From Notospermus geniculatus (taxonomy: Eukaryota; Nemertea; Pilidiophora; Heteronemertea; Lineidae), in the NCBI GenBank assembly GCA_002633025.1, contig NMRB01000745.1, positions 90,901-154,900 of the forward strand: a stretch of 64,000 nucleotides of DNA, written 5' to 3'. The notes below the pieces were generated by a model. The model had not been told where the DNA came from. It searched no databases and saw only the letters and a program-made list of their open reading frames with translations. Position 1 is the first letter of the stretch; every line of letters begins with the position of its first letter. Made by a program: the position numbers and the translations under genes. Of this stretch, positions 51,303-61,927 are shown piece by piece.

Positions 51303-51600
51303 AAGACCTGTACCTTCACGAACGTCAAACCAACGCATGTGGAACAATCCTAAAGAATAAACGTTCCGTGAAACGAGAACGTTCCAGCCGGTGAGGTTAG
51401 AGGTTATCGTGCAGACGATCTGTTGCTGATCAAGTTTCGCGACCGAAAGGTGGTCCATGTCCTGACGACCTTGCACACAGAGGACTAGGGCTAGGGGTCA
51501 GAGGCAAGATGAACAGCCGAGACTGCGGAAACCAGTGGCCGTGACGGAGTACAACCAGATGATGGGTGGCGTGGATTTCCAAGACCGGATATCCTTTTTT
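51197..51600 (+). pseudogene. piggyBac transposase, internally deleted
   Basis: Starts with ATG and a basic/acidic N-terminus (PKRKAKRRVDEE, SDSE) and jumps directly to DLYLHERQTNACGTILKNKR, which belongs late in the DDE domain. With a frameshift it continues ADDLLLIKFRDRKVVHVLTT and VAVTEYNQMMGGVDFQDR, the third-Asp region. The central part with the first two Asp residues is gone, so it cannot be active. Confidence 0.75.
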
Positions 51601-51759
51601 GTTCAAAGTGTTCCTGATTTTGAATTATATTCCATGAATTATAGTATGCTTTGAGATTTGAATCTTTTACTTTGTTTTCCTTGACCATTCTGTAAGTTTT
51701 GGTGTGGTATTGCTATTGCATTTACTTCATGCTAAATTTACCTTATACTCAATTTCAGA

Positions 51760-52340
51760 TGGCTTCATCAATCAATGCCTGCAAAGGACTTAAATGTCAT
51801 GATTCAAGATATAGAGGGTGAGGTCTCCTCCCCGGTAAAGTCAACTGTCCGGGAAGAAGCCTATATGGAGGTAAAACTGAACGACCCAAATGTTAAAACA
51901 ATGATTTCCCAATTGCGGGACAGCTTGGAATCAAACGAAGATCTATTGAAGGAAAAATTCATTTCTGTGAAAAAGGAGACGAAATTTTGCCTCCAAGCGA
52001 ACGCCAATCTCCATGGGAGGTTGGAGAGGCAGGCCAAGCAGATGGCTGCCATTGCCTCCCAATCCTGGCAGTCCACTCCGGCATGGTGAAGAGATTGTTA
52101 ATATTATGAAAGAAACAGATGGCAATAACAAAACCATGATTCAGTACACCGATGGTGGACCCGATCGTAGCTGTACTTGCGCATCTGTCCGGGTTGCTAG
52201 TATCCTCCAGTTCATTATTTTGGATATTGATATGTTTGCAACTGCAAGAACTGCACCAATGGGAAGTTGGGCAAACCCAGCCGAGCGTTGTATGTCACTC
52301 CTCAATCTGGCAGTTCAGAATGTTTCTCAATGAAAATGTT
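51760..52340 (+). pseudogene. Transposon protein fragment with TDGGPD motif
   Basis: 51775-52089 encodes a charged, coiled-coil-like stretch (LRDSLESNEDLLKEKFISVK). After a frame change, 52139-52330 reads YTDGGPDRSCTCASVRV then ILDIDMFATARTAPMGSWAN and PAERCMSLLNLAVQNVS. The (S/T)DGGPDHR...VQxALIxLF...DxDMLxxxRTxPxxSWxNPxERxMSxLN signature is an uncharacterised metazoan transposase-like family, and TDGGPD and E of ER are candidate catalytic residues (inference). Confidence 0.55.
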
Positions 52341-52654
52341 TCGCAATGAAATGTCAGAATCAAGTGAAAAGAAGTCTGAACAAGCATAACTTTGTTGCAC
52401 CCGGTATTTGAGAACCCAAATTCTTTTGATTCCTTGAGACTAGTCCTCAGAAAGATACGGGTGTTAAGCGCTATGGTGGAGGCAAGCGAGAATGGGTTAT
52501 TATCTTTTGTGACGGTCTGCCATATTCAATGGTATTTAGGCTGATTAACACCTGACATGTGAACATTGTGAGGAACGTTGCTTTAGTAATGATGCCTTCT
52601 CCAGGCACTGTCAGCAGAATCATGATGACTTTGAATAAATGACGTACCCTTTTT

Positions 52655-53060
52655 CCGGGAATTTGATTGGGTTTTGTTACAAGTGGGTGATGGACACCTG
52701 GAGATGAACCTGATGAAGTCTTTCACTGAGCTAAACTGGCATGTATTCACGAAGGATGCTGTACATGTCATGGGATGGAAATCAGAGGCGGTTCAGAAAG
52801 CGGTTAAGTCATGTACAGATAATCATAAAGCATGGCAACTTCTTTGCGTGGTGTTTTTTTTGTTCCCTACTTGAGCTTGTTACTCCATACGTTAGGTTTA
52901 TTAACCGCTTCATTGTTTGGGAGCAAGCTTATGTAGCCAAGATTTGCAGGCTGTTTTGTGGGTCATTTCCGACATCCCTTACGGTGCTCACCACATGTTT
53001 CAGCTGTAGTGTCGTTGTCTACCATAGAGTGGCAGCACCTGCCAGAACGTCATGAAAGAC
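52655..53060 (+). pseudogene. Transposon fragment, DGHLEMN family
   Basis: Reads DWVLLQVGDGHLEMNLMKSF, WHVFTKDAVHVMGWKSEAVQ, DNHKAWQLL. After a shift in a T-run (52853-52860) it continues LELVTPYVRFINRF. The (P/D)GxxHxxMNxxKxxxxLxW...G(W/F)KS...HKxW pattern is seen in uncharacterised repetitive proteins of cnidarians and molluscs. It lies 300 bp after the TDGGPD fragment and may belong to the same element. Confidence 0.45.
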
Positions 53061-53302
53061 AAGGTTGTGATTTGGCGTTGGCTGATGTCTTATGTGGTGC
53101 ATTTTGTATCTTTTCAGTGAACCTTTTGGCTGTTACCTTTTTCTGTTACCCTTCTGCTGCACTGCATACCTTTCTGTATCGCATACCTGTACGTCATTGG
53201 TTCTAGTTGGATAAAGACAAGGCGTCTCAAAACTTCGGTTTTCGTTTGGTTATTTCGTGAATGCTGGACTGACGTCATCTCAAGTCGAGGACACCCTTTC
53301 CT

Positions 53303-53728
53303 TTGGAGCTTGGCTGCCACACGGAATCTGAGTCCACGGCAGAATCCCAACGAAAATTGGCGGAATACACGAAAATGTCAACAGGTCAATTTTCTCGCAA
53401 ACGGCATTGCAAAGGAGGCGACAGATTCCGCCATCGGAATCAAGAATGTCAGCGCGCCTATCCCGATTCGAGTGAAGATGGAAAGAAATCATCAGAAGAT
53501 GAACAGAGAGATTCGAGTGAAGATGGATATTGTTCTGAAGATGAACAGAGAGATTCGAGTGAATTTGGAAATAATTCATCCAATGATGAATACAAAACGA
53601 CAAAAGAAGAAGGTAACGAATCATCTGCAGTTGAATGGAAAGATTCAAATGCTGATGTTGAAGAAAACGATGAGGGGAATGATGCAGACTCATGCGATGT
53701 AGAACTATATACGGAAGAATGGCAATAG
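53303..53728 (+). CDS. Acidic low-complexity ORF with internal repeats
   Basis: 141 codons, with DSSEDGKKSSEDEQRD followed by near-repeats of SEDEQRDSSE. The plus-one frame is also open, typical for repetitive codons (GAAGATGAACAGAGAGATTC occurs twice). It precedes copy 3 of the SGNH-motif repeat by 100 bp. A coding function is uncertain. Confidence 0.4.
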   Translation: MELGCHTESESTAESQRKLAEYTKMSTGQFSRKRHCKGGDRFRHRNQECQRAYPDSSEDGKKSSEDEQRDSSEDGYCSEDEQRDSSEFGNNSSNDEYKTTKEEGNESSAVEWKDSNADVEENDEGNDADSCDVELYTEEWQ

Positions 53729-53828
53729 ATAAAGCACACCAATAAACCAATCAGACAAGAGGAATGCATATCTAGGACTGACTTCAAATACTTTTAACAT
53801 AGATATTGAAATACAGAAGCGCAAACAC

Positions 53829-54300
53829 GCAAATGAGTGCATTTTTTCTCACCCATGGTCAGATCACCCCGCTGTCCTAACGCGCGAAGTGTTCCGAAGA
53901 GTCCCGATCAGCTGAGTCAGTTCCCAATTTAAAATGGCGAACCCCGGCGTCACCTTGGTGATTTTTTCGGCTTCTATCATGAAATTTTTGAACAACGATA
54001 CGTGTACGTTACAGTTCGCACCTAGCAAGCACCTTTGCGTACCCCGGCATTGATAGCAAGCGGCTGTTTGGAAGTGTAAAACGAATCGATAGGAAGTTTG
54101 ACGTTGCAATTGTTCACGTTGGGTCGAACGATTGCACCCAAGGGATGACCTGTACGTGCAGCACGCCAGCTTGGAGGAGAAGACGCAGGCAGCGCACCAC
54201 CGGCGGACTAGTGGGAGTCCTGCTCTACCTGAACTGACAGTAGCAAAGATCTACAACCAAATCAGGGTAGGTCCTATGAGGACATACCCTACCGGTTCAA
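53829..54300 (+). repeat. SGNH-motif repeat, copy 3 (best reading)
   Basis: The frame reads YPGIDSKRLFG, KRIDRKFDVAIVHVGSNDCT. A (Y)PG...L....D.(D)V.I.HVG(S/T)ND series is the block around the conserved Asn of SGNH/GDSL hydrolases, such as the esterase domains found in some CR1/L2-type retroelement first ORFs. After one shift it reads DLYVQHASLEEKTQAAH and LPELTVAKIYNQIRVG. All three copies are incomplete. Confidence 0.6.
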
Positions 54301-54329
54301 GATGTCTATGTACAGCGTCAGTGTCAGCA

Positions 54330-55000
54330 AAAACTTTCATGACCGGTTAGATTTGATATACATATCACAAGGAGGAATGGTACTTTGGCCGAGTAGTGAC
54401 TTAGAAATGCAGCTCCCTTCTGTCTTCCAGAATCGGTCCTTGATATGAACAGAACAAAGGAGGTGATACACTGATTTGAAATTTTCATCGAAAGACCGGT
54501 GGCTTTGAAAGCAAGGACCCAAACATACAGCAACTATAAAAGCCACAACACAGCTAAAGCCCTGATAGGCATTATCCCATCAGGTTGCATCACATTCCAT
54601 TCCTCATTTTGGGGAGGCAAGACTAAAGACAGTGTACTGCTGGAGAAACATTTGCACGGAGAAGCTGTCTTCGCAGACCGAGGGTTCTTAGTACTTGATG
54701 ACTGCGCAAAAAGAGGAATTACTTCTTCTCAGACCTGCATTTACCAGAGGGAAAGCCAAGCTCAGTCGCAAGAATGTGGAGCTCTCACGTCTCTACTCAA
54801 GAGCAAGGATCCATGTAGAACGGGTGATCAGCAAGGTGAGAGACTACAGAATCTTAAAGGACCTATTCTAATTTCCTTGGTTCACAACCAAACGACACTG
54901 GACAAAATCTTACGAGTTTCCTGCGTCTTAACCCTTTCGCTTCTGAACGTCGCCAATTGCCAGTCAAGACAAAGTGCAGGCAATTCATGCCCTACACTCA
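54330..55000 (+). pseudogene. DDE_Tnp_4-type transposase (THAP/IS5-like), C-terminal two thirds
   Basis: Motifs in order: GGMVLWPSSDLEMQLPSVF, FEIFIERPVALKARTQTYSN, YKSHNTAKALIGI, SFWGGKTKDSVL, AVFADRGFLVLDD (second Asp), then in another frame AFTRGKAKLSRKNVE and RIHVERVISKVRDYRIL (catalytic Glu). This order defines the DDE_Tnp_4 domain found with THAP DNA-binding fingers. At least two frameshifts. The first Asp region (CTE) is damaged near 54450 and the N-terminal finger is absent. Confidence 0.8.
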
Positions 55001-55148
55001 GCCTCAGAACTGTAAAGAACTTGGAAAACCAATTTGTCATCCCTAGAAATATATCAAGTTCATTGAAAACTATGCGACTATGGCTGAACCACTATTTCAA
55101 CTGCGACGTAAGGGTTTAACTTGACACTGGTCGTCAGAGTGTGAGATC

Positions 55149-55865
55149 GTGTTTCAAGCGCTAAATGTCAATTTGGGCAGTTCCCCCTGCTTGGGCCATC
55201 CTGACTTTTCTATTAAAGAATTTGAGATACATTGTGATGCCCGAGGTGTTGGACTAGGCGCATCCTTGAATCAGAGGCAAAACGGTGTTTTGCGCACCAT
55301 TGGACATGTTGGATTTATCAGCCGCACGCTCAAAACGGCTGAACGTAACTACTCTACTACTGAGAGAGAAATCCTGGCAGTCGTTTGGTCACTGGAGAAG
55401 TGGCGATCTTACATTGAGACTAATAATAATATATATTGTTTAAAGACCGTTACACTAGTGTCTCAACCGTTTTTACACATAAGACGGTATATGCCGGAAG
55501 ATTTTTATTTCCGAGAGCTTTGCTAGGCAACACGTAATTCGACACCATAAAAATCGGATTAGCTTCGCTACGGCAATGAAATGCAACGAAAGGCCAACAC
55601 CCTATGGCCTCCGCGAATACCTGCAACCAATGTCCGAAAGAGTAATCGGGGAGGTTATTCAATCATTAAAAAAAATCTATATAAAAAGGTACTTTTACTG
55701 ATAAATGTGGTGGTAGTTACTGACCGCCAAGCCTTGGCTTGGATATTCGGTAGTGAAACAAACTTCACACCAAGGTTGTACAGATGGGTGTTGAGGGTGG
55801 AAGAATTCGATTTCAAAGTGAAATTTAGGGCTGGCAAGTTGCACACTGTGCCAGTTGCTTGAAAA
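55149..55865 (+). pseudogene. Ty3/gypsy RNase H region split by an insertion
   Basis: The left half (55149-55430) reads FEIHCDARGVGLGASLNQ, GFISRTLKTAERNYSTTERE and ILAVVWSLEKWRSYIE. The right half (55700-55862) reads VVVTDRQALAWIFGS and LYRWVLRVEEFDFKVKFRAG. Both belong to one reverse-transcriptase-linked RNase H (SDASxxGxGAxLxQ, TERExLAVVWxxEKxRxYxxG, TDxxAL). About 270 bp of AT-rich sequence (55431-55697) separates them. Confidence 0.9.
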
Positions 55866-55984
55866 ACGGAATCTTCAATCAACATGCACTTGAAGCATAT
55901 AAGGCTGATGTGGCCTGGGCCAAGGAACTTATGACCGCAGAGATCACTGAGGTGTCTCTTCAGACAGTCTTTACTGAGTGAGTG

Positions 55985-57190
55985 GACGCTCTGGATCTGA
56001 TTCGGAGACAACCCCTACACAAGAAAATCATTTGAAAGAAGAAGCATCCCACAATTTGGACAATGCATGCAGAAAACTGACTACTACAACATGCCAACGA
56101 AGAAATTCGCCTACAAGAGGCCGAAACTGCCCAGACCTACGATGAAGAAACATATGCAGAAATTGAAGATGACATAGTTGACATTGACACTCTCAACACC
56201 AGCATACCACATCAACTGCAGCAGAACAAAACAGGTACTCCTTCAGCAGTGGAACACCGGAAAACCCCCATCACCACCGAAGAAGCATTTTTGCAATGCA
56301 GTCCATGAATGATAAACAAAGAGAACTCTTCGAGTTTGTGCGTAAGTGATGTCTTGCAATACGCGCAAATGAAAATCAACCTCCGTTTCATATTTTCCTG
56401 ACGGGAGGAGCCGATGTTGGGAAGCCACACTTAGTGAAAGCCATTACTTATGAGCCAACCAAACTTCTCAGCCGAGCTCCCTTCATACTGGAAATCCACA
56501 TGCCGTCACAGTTCTCGTTGTGGCCAACACAGGGACTGCAGCATTTAATGTCAGAGGACAGACAATTCATTCAGCCTTCTACATCAACAAAGTGTCCAAT
56601 AAATCTACACCCTTGAAGGATGCTACTCTTACGCCACTCCGCAACAAACTAGAACACCTTCAACCCCTGATTGTAGACGAGGTTTCAATGGTCAGTAGAA
56701 ATCTCTCACTATCTAAGCAGCGGATTGGATCAGATCAAGCGCATCCAGGACAAAAATATTCACTTTGGGAACATATCAGTCCTCTTAGTCGGAATGTTCC
56801 AAATCCGTCCATTCCGAGATTGTGAAATATTCAAAGAAAGTTTCTTGGCAGACCTACGGTCATTATTCCAGATATTTGAACTCAAAGAAATCATGAGACA
56901 GAAAGATGACAAACCCTTTGCTCAGATGTTGAACTGCTTACGGGAGAGACTCCCAAAACAGCCAACTGCACCATGTGACATAGAAATGCTCAACTCAAGG
57001 CTGATAACAGACGAAGGTGATGACTCGTATGACAGTGTTCTGCATGTGTATCCCCTAAACCGCCAAGTTAATGATTACAACCACCACAGACTTTTGAAAC
57101 AGGAAAGGAAAATAATTGATATTACTGCAGTTGATCTCTTGAAGCTACCCCAAGGAAACACTGTACGCAGAAAGGCGATCTGTTGAAGGA
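55985..57190 (+). pseudogene. Helitron-type PIF1 helicase, copy 1
   Basis: Preceded by acidic linker EEIRLQEAETAQTYDEE and EIEDDIVDIDTLNTSIP. Helicase motifs, with frame shifts: GGADVGKPHL (Walker A, altered from GGAGVGKSHL), NTG.AAFNVRGQTIHSAF, LIVDEVSMVSR (Walker B), ISVLLVG.MFQIRP, LKEIMRQKDDKPFAQMLN, YPLNRQVNDYN. This is the superfamily-1 PIF1 helicase of Helitron Rep-Hel proteins, which unwinds DNA during rolling-circle transposition. The C-terminal motifs V-VI are missing and the frame is broken. A 100-bp module starting CACAAGAAAATCATTTGAAA is shared with copy 2. Confidence 0.9.
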
Positions 57191-57329
57191 GGAGCGGCGA
57201 CACCGCGACACCGACGCCGACGGAGCTGCAGGCCGATATGCCGCTTGAAGCAACACGTGCATTCGGGATACGTTACTTCAACTCCAGGAAGAGTTGGACG
57301 TAGATGCTCATAGTTTGATGCCCCCCCNT

Positions 57330-57520
57330 GACGAGTAAGTGGTCCATTTAGGGTCCATCCCAGGATGGTTCTTACTGCATATGGAGCACCTCGTTTGTCT
57401 TCATCATGGCTCTTCACCTCGAGGGGACAGTTTATGCTTCCTTTCTTGGGACCATTGGCGTTGAAAGGGTTGTCAGCGTAGACTCCTTTTGTCTGTACTT
57501 GACTTTGGGTTAGCGGTGGT
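57330..57520 (-). pseudogene. BEL/Pao polyprotein fragment, antisense
   Basis: Minus-strand reading: GPKKGSINCPLEVK, DEDKRGAPYAVRTILGWTLN then GPL. The (P)YAVRTxLGWxxNGPL signature lies at the end of the protease-like segment of BEL/Pao polyproteins. An N at 57328 marks one end. Confidence 0.75.
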
Positions 57521-57684
57521 TAGCGGCACTAAGGTTCAGACTTCCCACTTGCATCATCACTCTTCCCAACCTCCTGGGCATTTTTGGGGCATTTTCCGCT
57601 TGGAATTGTCTCTCTGTTCCTCTATCTTGCGAAGCCTAAAATGAGAAGTACATTCAAAAATTTGCACACGCAAAAAAGATCCTA

Positions 57685-57955
<271 letters not shown>

Positions 57956-57964
57956 AGTGGCAGC

Positions 57965-59450
57965 GCTGACCAGACCCCTGCACAGGAAAATCATTTGAAA
58001 GAAGAAGCGTCCCACAATTTCGACAATGCATGCAGAAAACTGAGTGCTACAACATATCAAATTACTTCGTATCAACAACGCATCGAAGTTTTACAAAAGG
58101 AGAACGGAACTTTGATTGAACGTGTTCACTGCCTTGAAGCTGAAAATCGGCAACTGAAACTCAATCGCAAGGATCTTTCATTCGAAACTGACATTGAACC
58201 TTCCTGTCCATCAGAATCTCAATCCACATTGTCGTGCAAACCCCCACAAAGACTTTGCTAATAAAACCAGATTCACTGCAATCCTCAAGGGAACAAATCT
58301 GATGTCTCCAGTAAGCACTCCAAAATGACAGCTGAAACCAACCCTCAGAAGTCACCACATGTCTCCAACAAACCAGACCAGGGCCTTCACTCACGAAATC
58401 TACCCTCTCCAGCACTCCCTCAAAAGCAGCAACTACCAAGAGGGAGGGAAAGTACAGAGACAGGGTTGCGAATGAAGAGCCATTATTAGATTCAGATGAA
58501 ATGGAGCAGATTGCTGAGCAAGCTGCACTTCTATTGTGTATTTAATACAAAATGGGAAGGACTTCGGTTACGGCGGACTTTGATTTCTGTCACACCGGTG
58601 TTGGGAAGTCACACTTAGTGAAAGCCATTACTTATGAGTCAACCAAACTTCTCAGCTCCCTTCATACTGGAAATCCAGATGACGTCACAGTTCTCGTTGT
58701 GGCCAACACAGGGACCGCAGCATTTAATGTCACAGGACAGACAATTCATTCAGCTTTCTACATCAACAAAACGTCCAAGGATGCTACTCTTACGCCACTC
58801 CGCAACAAACTAGAACGCCTTCAACTCCTGATTGTAGACGAGGTTTCAATGGTCAGTAGAAATCTCTCACTATCTAAGCAGTGGATTGGATCAGATCAAG
58901 CGCATCCAGAACAAAAATATTCACTTTGGGAACATATCAGTCCTCGTAGTCGGAGATATGTTCCAAATTCCTCCATTCCAAAATTGTGAAATATTCAAAG
59001 AAGGTTTTTTGGTAGACCTACGGTCATTATTCCAGATATCTGAACGTAAAGAAATCATGAGACAGAAAGATGACAAACCCTTTGCTCAGATGTTGAACCG
59101 CTTACGGGAGAGACTCCCAAAACAGCCAACTGCACCATGTGACATAGAAGTGCTCAACTAAAGGATGATAACAGAAGAAGATGATTCTTGCTGGTTCTTG
59201 TTGGTCCTGACAGTGTTCTGCATGTGTATCCCCCTCAACCGCCAAGTTGATGATTACAACCACCACAGACTTTTGAAACAGGAAGAGAAAATAATTGATA
59301 TTACTGCAGTTGATCTCTTGAAACTACCCCAAGGAAACACGTACTGTACGCAGAAAGGCGATCTGTTGAAGGAGGAGCGGCGACACCGACGCCGACGGAG
59401 CTGCAGGCCGATATGTGGCTTGAAGCAAACGTGCATTCGGGACACGTTAC
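57965..59450 (+). pseudogene. Helitron-type PIF1 helicase, copy 2
   Basis: Begins with the module shared with copy 1. An internal ORF (57791-58261) has a leucine-rich coiled coil (QQRIEVLQKENGTLIERVHC). The helicase proper (58552-59450): TGVGKSHLVKAITYES (Walker A, with the normal K-S), VLVVANTGTAAFNVTGQTIH, LIVDEVSMVSR, ISVLVVGDMFQIPPF, RKEIMRQKDDKPFAQ and LNRQVDDYNHHRLLKQ. The two glycines before GVGKS are replaced by unrelated sequence, and frames shift near 58890 and 59160. About 90 percent similar to copy 1 by eye. Confidence 0.9.
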
Positions 59451-59689
59451 TTCAGTGTTTGGTCCACTCAGAAGAATTCAGACGAGAACAACAACGCGAA
59501 GAAAGACCCGACCTCAGCTATCGATGTCCTCATAGCAGCCAGCAGAAACTACACTCATTTGTCACCGAAAAGGTCCAAAAGAAAGAAAGCTATACGCATC
59601 AAAAACTTATGGCTGCTAACAAGACATATTCATTGTTGCCTGAACTTCAAAACAAAGGTATTTGATAAATTCGTTGCCAGTCTGATAAC

Positions 59690-59860
59690 AAACATAGAGA
59701 GTCGCTTGTTGAAAGCCTAGACAGTGGAGGAAAAACGTTAGTTGTAATAGTGTCACCCTAGGTCGCCTTGATGGAGGACCAGGTCATAAATATGACCAAT
59801 ATGGGGGTTAAGACAGTATATCTGTGCAAAGATATGAGTGAAGGTAGGTTGGACCTCTTG
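59690..59860 (+). pseudogene. RecQ-like helicase scrap
   Basis: Reads LDSGGKTLVVIVSP, stop, VALMEDQVINMTNMGVKTVY. (V)VVSPLxxLMxDQVxxLxxxGI.(A)xxL is motif Ia/Ib of RecQ helicases. One nonsense codon. It follows PIF1 copy 2 by 240 bp. Confidence 0.6.
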
Positions 59861-60083
59861 AGTATAATGATTTTTTTATACCATTACCATCCAATTTCAG
59901 GAATGGTGTGAACTCCTGGTTGCCAGATTATCTCGGAGGCAGTCAGGTGGCCTGACTTTACAATACCTCACCATTAAATATAGTTCCTTACGCGATGATT
60001 TATTTGGTGTGATTCGGTTGTCACTAGGGATCGATTTTCGGCAAACCCCTTCCTTGATTTCGGGTTTTTCCGTCAGCGTACTT

Positions 60084-60290
60084 TCAATGGCATTCGGTTG
60101 ACAGGTCGACAGTTATAAAATCACTACGTCGTCACTCATAATGGCGTCAGGGTGTCGACCTGTCGACTGTAAATACGTACTTTACTTATCAATGGCATTC
60201 GGTCGACTGGTCGACATGTCGACAGGTTGACTGGTTGACAGGTTGACAGGTCGACTGGTCGACAGGTTGACTGCGCATGTAAAGTATTAC
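60084..60290. repeat. GTCGAC-rich simple repeat and palindrome
   Basis: Imperfect units of GGTTGACAGGTCGACTGGTC type at 60190-60272, and an inverted pair around GACAGGTCGACAGT / GTCGACCTGTCGAC at 60101-60170. The word GGCATTCGGT occurs at 60089 and 60192. Confidence 0.8.
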
Positions 60291-60296
60291 AGTAGA

Positions 60297-60588
60297 AAAA
60301 TGAAATGGTCCATGGACCATGTGCTCACTGGGTTGGACATAATAGTCTAATGACAGAGGGAGGTACATATCAGTTATGAGCAATCTGGGTCAAGTCATTC
60401 CCAGAAAAGACTTTGATGATTTTTGGGTTATGCCACCTGGCGGCCATATTAGATGTCCGATCGAGCTGCAACTTCACATGTACATAAAGGTCATCTGCAG
60501 GGGACCACATAGCACATTGGAGTCGTTCCTGAGTTACAGCACTTTGATGATTTTCGAGTTACGCCACCTGGCGGCCATATTGGATGTC
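60297..60588. repeat. Dispersed repeat (second copy of 16817 type)
   Basis: Matches 16820-17115 with small deletions (GGTCCATGGACCATGTGCTC, GGGAGGTACATATCA, GCCACCTGGCGGCCATAT). Homology ends exactly at the N at 60589. Confidence 0.95.
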
Positions 60589-60959
60589 NTGTCCACCTTT
60601 CAATCTGCCCACCTATCACTCAATCATCGTTTCATATGTTAATGTGCATTAACATAAAGAAGTGCACGCGGATTGACATCGTTCGTCGGCCTAATGGGGA
60701 GGTATTGTAAAGTTGCTCCCAGTCAGGTTAACATATCGCACACGATATTTTCTAGTGTCACAGCCGCGTCTTTGACAGAGCAAAAATTACTTTCTGGGAG
60801 AATTTTTCCAGGAATTTTCAGTCTTCAAAATCATAGTTTGAAAATAAACTACGATGGAAACAAATAACATGATTAATCTTCCGAAATGCTTCTTGACTTA
60901 ATGGAGTTGATGATGCCCTGCTGGTTCTTGTTAGTCCTGAAGGCTTATTTGAAGGAAAA

Positions 60960-61186
60960 TGGCGTGATCGCTTCTTCAGAGACAACAGGGAAAACTTCGT
61001 ATCATTGCATATGCCAGTAGAACTCTGCCGGTGACTGAGACGATACAGTACGATAGAACGTGAGATACATGTACATGTTCTTGCTGTTGTGTGGGCATTG
61101 GAGAAATGACGCATGTATGTAGAAGGGAAACCTGGCACGGTGGTTGTCACTGACCACCAGGCGGGGACCTGGACCTTCATATCTAA
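60960..61186 (+). pseudogene. Ty3/gypsy RNase H fragment, copy 2
   Basis: Reads QGKLRIIAYASRTLPVTETI, then REIHVHVLAVVWALEK, stop, RMYVEGKPGTVVVTDHQ. Same domain as 55149 but a different element. It is interrupted by a Harbinger MITE at 61187. Confidence 0.85.
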
Positions 61187-61326
61187 AGCTGCGTTTAGCT
61201 GACACGCGGAATGCGGATTGCGGACCGCGGAAGCGGAAAATGCAATGCATTTTCGCATACAACATATCTTTCCGCCAGGGTTTCCGCGTCCCTATACCGC
61301 ATTCCGCGTGTCAGCTAAACGCAGCC
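61187..61326. mobile_element. PIF/Harbinger MITE 1 with TAA TSD
   Basis: Ends AGCTGCGTTTAGCTGACACG and CGTGTCAGCTAAACGCAGCC. TAA flanks at 61184-61186 and 61327-61329. 140 bp, arms rich in GCGGA/TCCGC. Confidence 0.9.
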
Positions 61327-61329
61327 TAA

Positions 61330-61542
61330 AGCCTGCCGCACACGGGAGCTATCTGCTGAGCAAAAAGTTATTCGAGACCGTTTGCTCAGCAGGTAGCTCG
61401 CGTGTGCGCGTAATTTCGGTGAGTTTTTTGCCTCGCGAGGCAGAAATCTCCCGTGTGCGCGTATTTTTCGGTGAGCTACCTGCTGAGCAAACGGTCTCGA
61501 ATAACTTTTTGCTCAGCAGATAGCTCACGTGTGCGGCAGGCT
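61330..61542. mobile_element. PIF/Harbinger MITE 2 with TAA TSD
   Basis: Ends AGCCTGCCGCACACG and CGTGTGCGGCAGGCT. TAA flanks at 61327-61329 (shared with MITE 1) and 61543-61545. Arms of about 75 bp contain GCTATCTGCTGAGCAAAAAG and its complement. Confidence 0.95.
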
Positions 61543-61927
61543 TAAGAAGGAGTTGGTGCTCGGCTATACCGATTGGTGCTGTGCAGTAATTGATGGCACC
61601 GTCAACACAGACTTTGAAAATCATCGCAATCAACACTGATGGACTAGAAACACCTGAACTACTGCCAGTCGTCATCACTGCTACTATTGACGGTATCCAA
61701 ATCGCAGATTTTCAGTATACACAAATGAACAGTCCAACCGTCCAAGCAACAAAGAGAGAAAACAAAGAGAGAATGTGCAAATAAGTCTGGTTGTTAATGA
61801 GATTTGATGAATGGAATTGTGTAGAGTTTGAGGACCAAAATGCAGGGCTAGATGTTCAGACAGATAGTGCAGGAGATTGTGTCAGCAATGATGATGGGGA
61901 TGACATAATCCAAGGAGATATGTAATT

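Noticed and set aside
53280-53787. Long minus-strand frames opposite the acidic ORF
   Set aside because: Complement of repetitive GAA/GAT codons. Open only because of low complexity.
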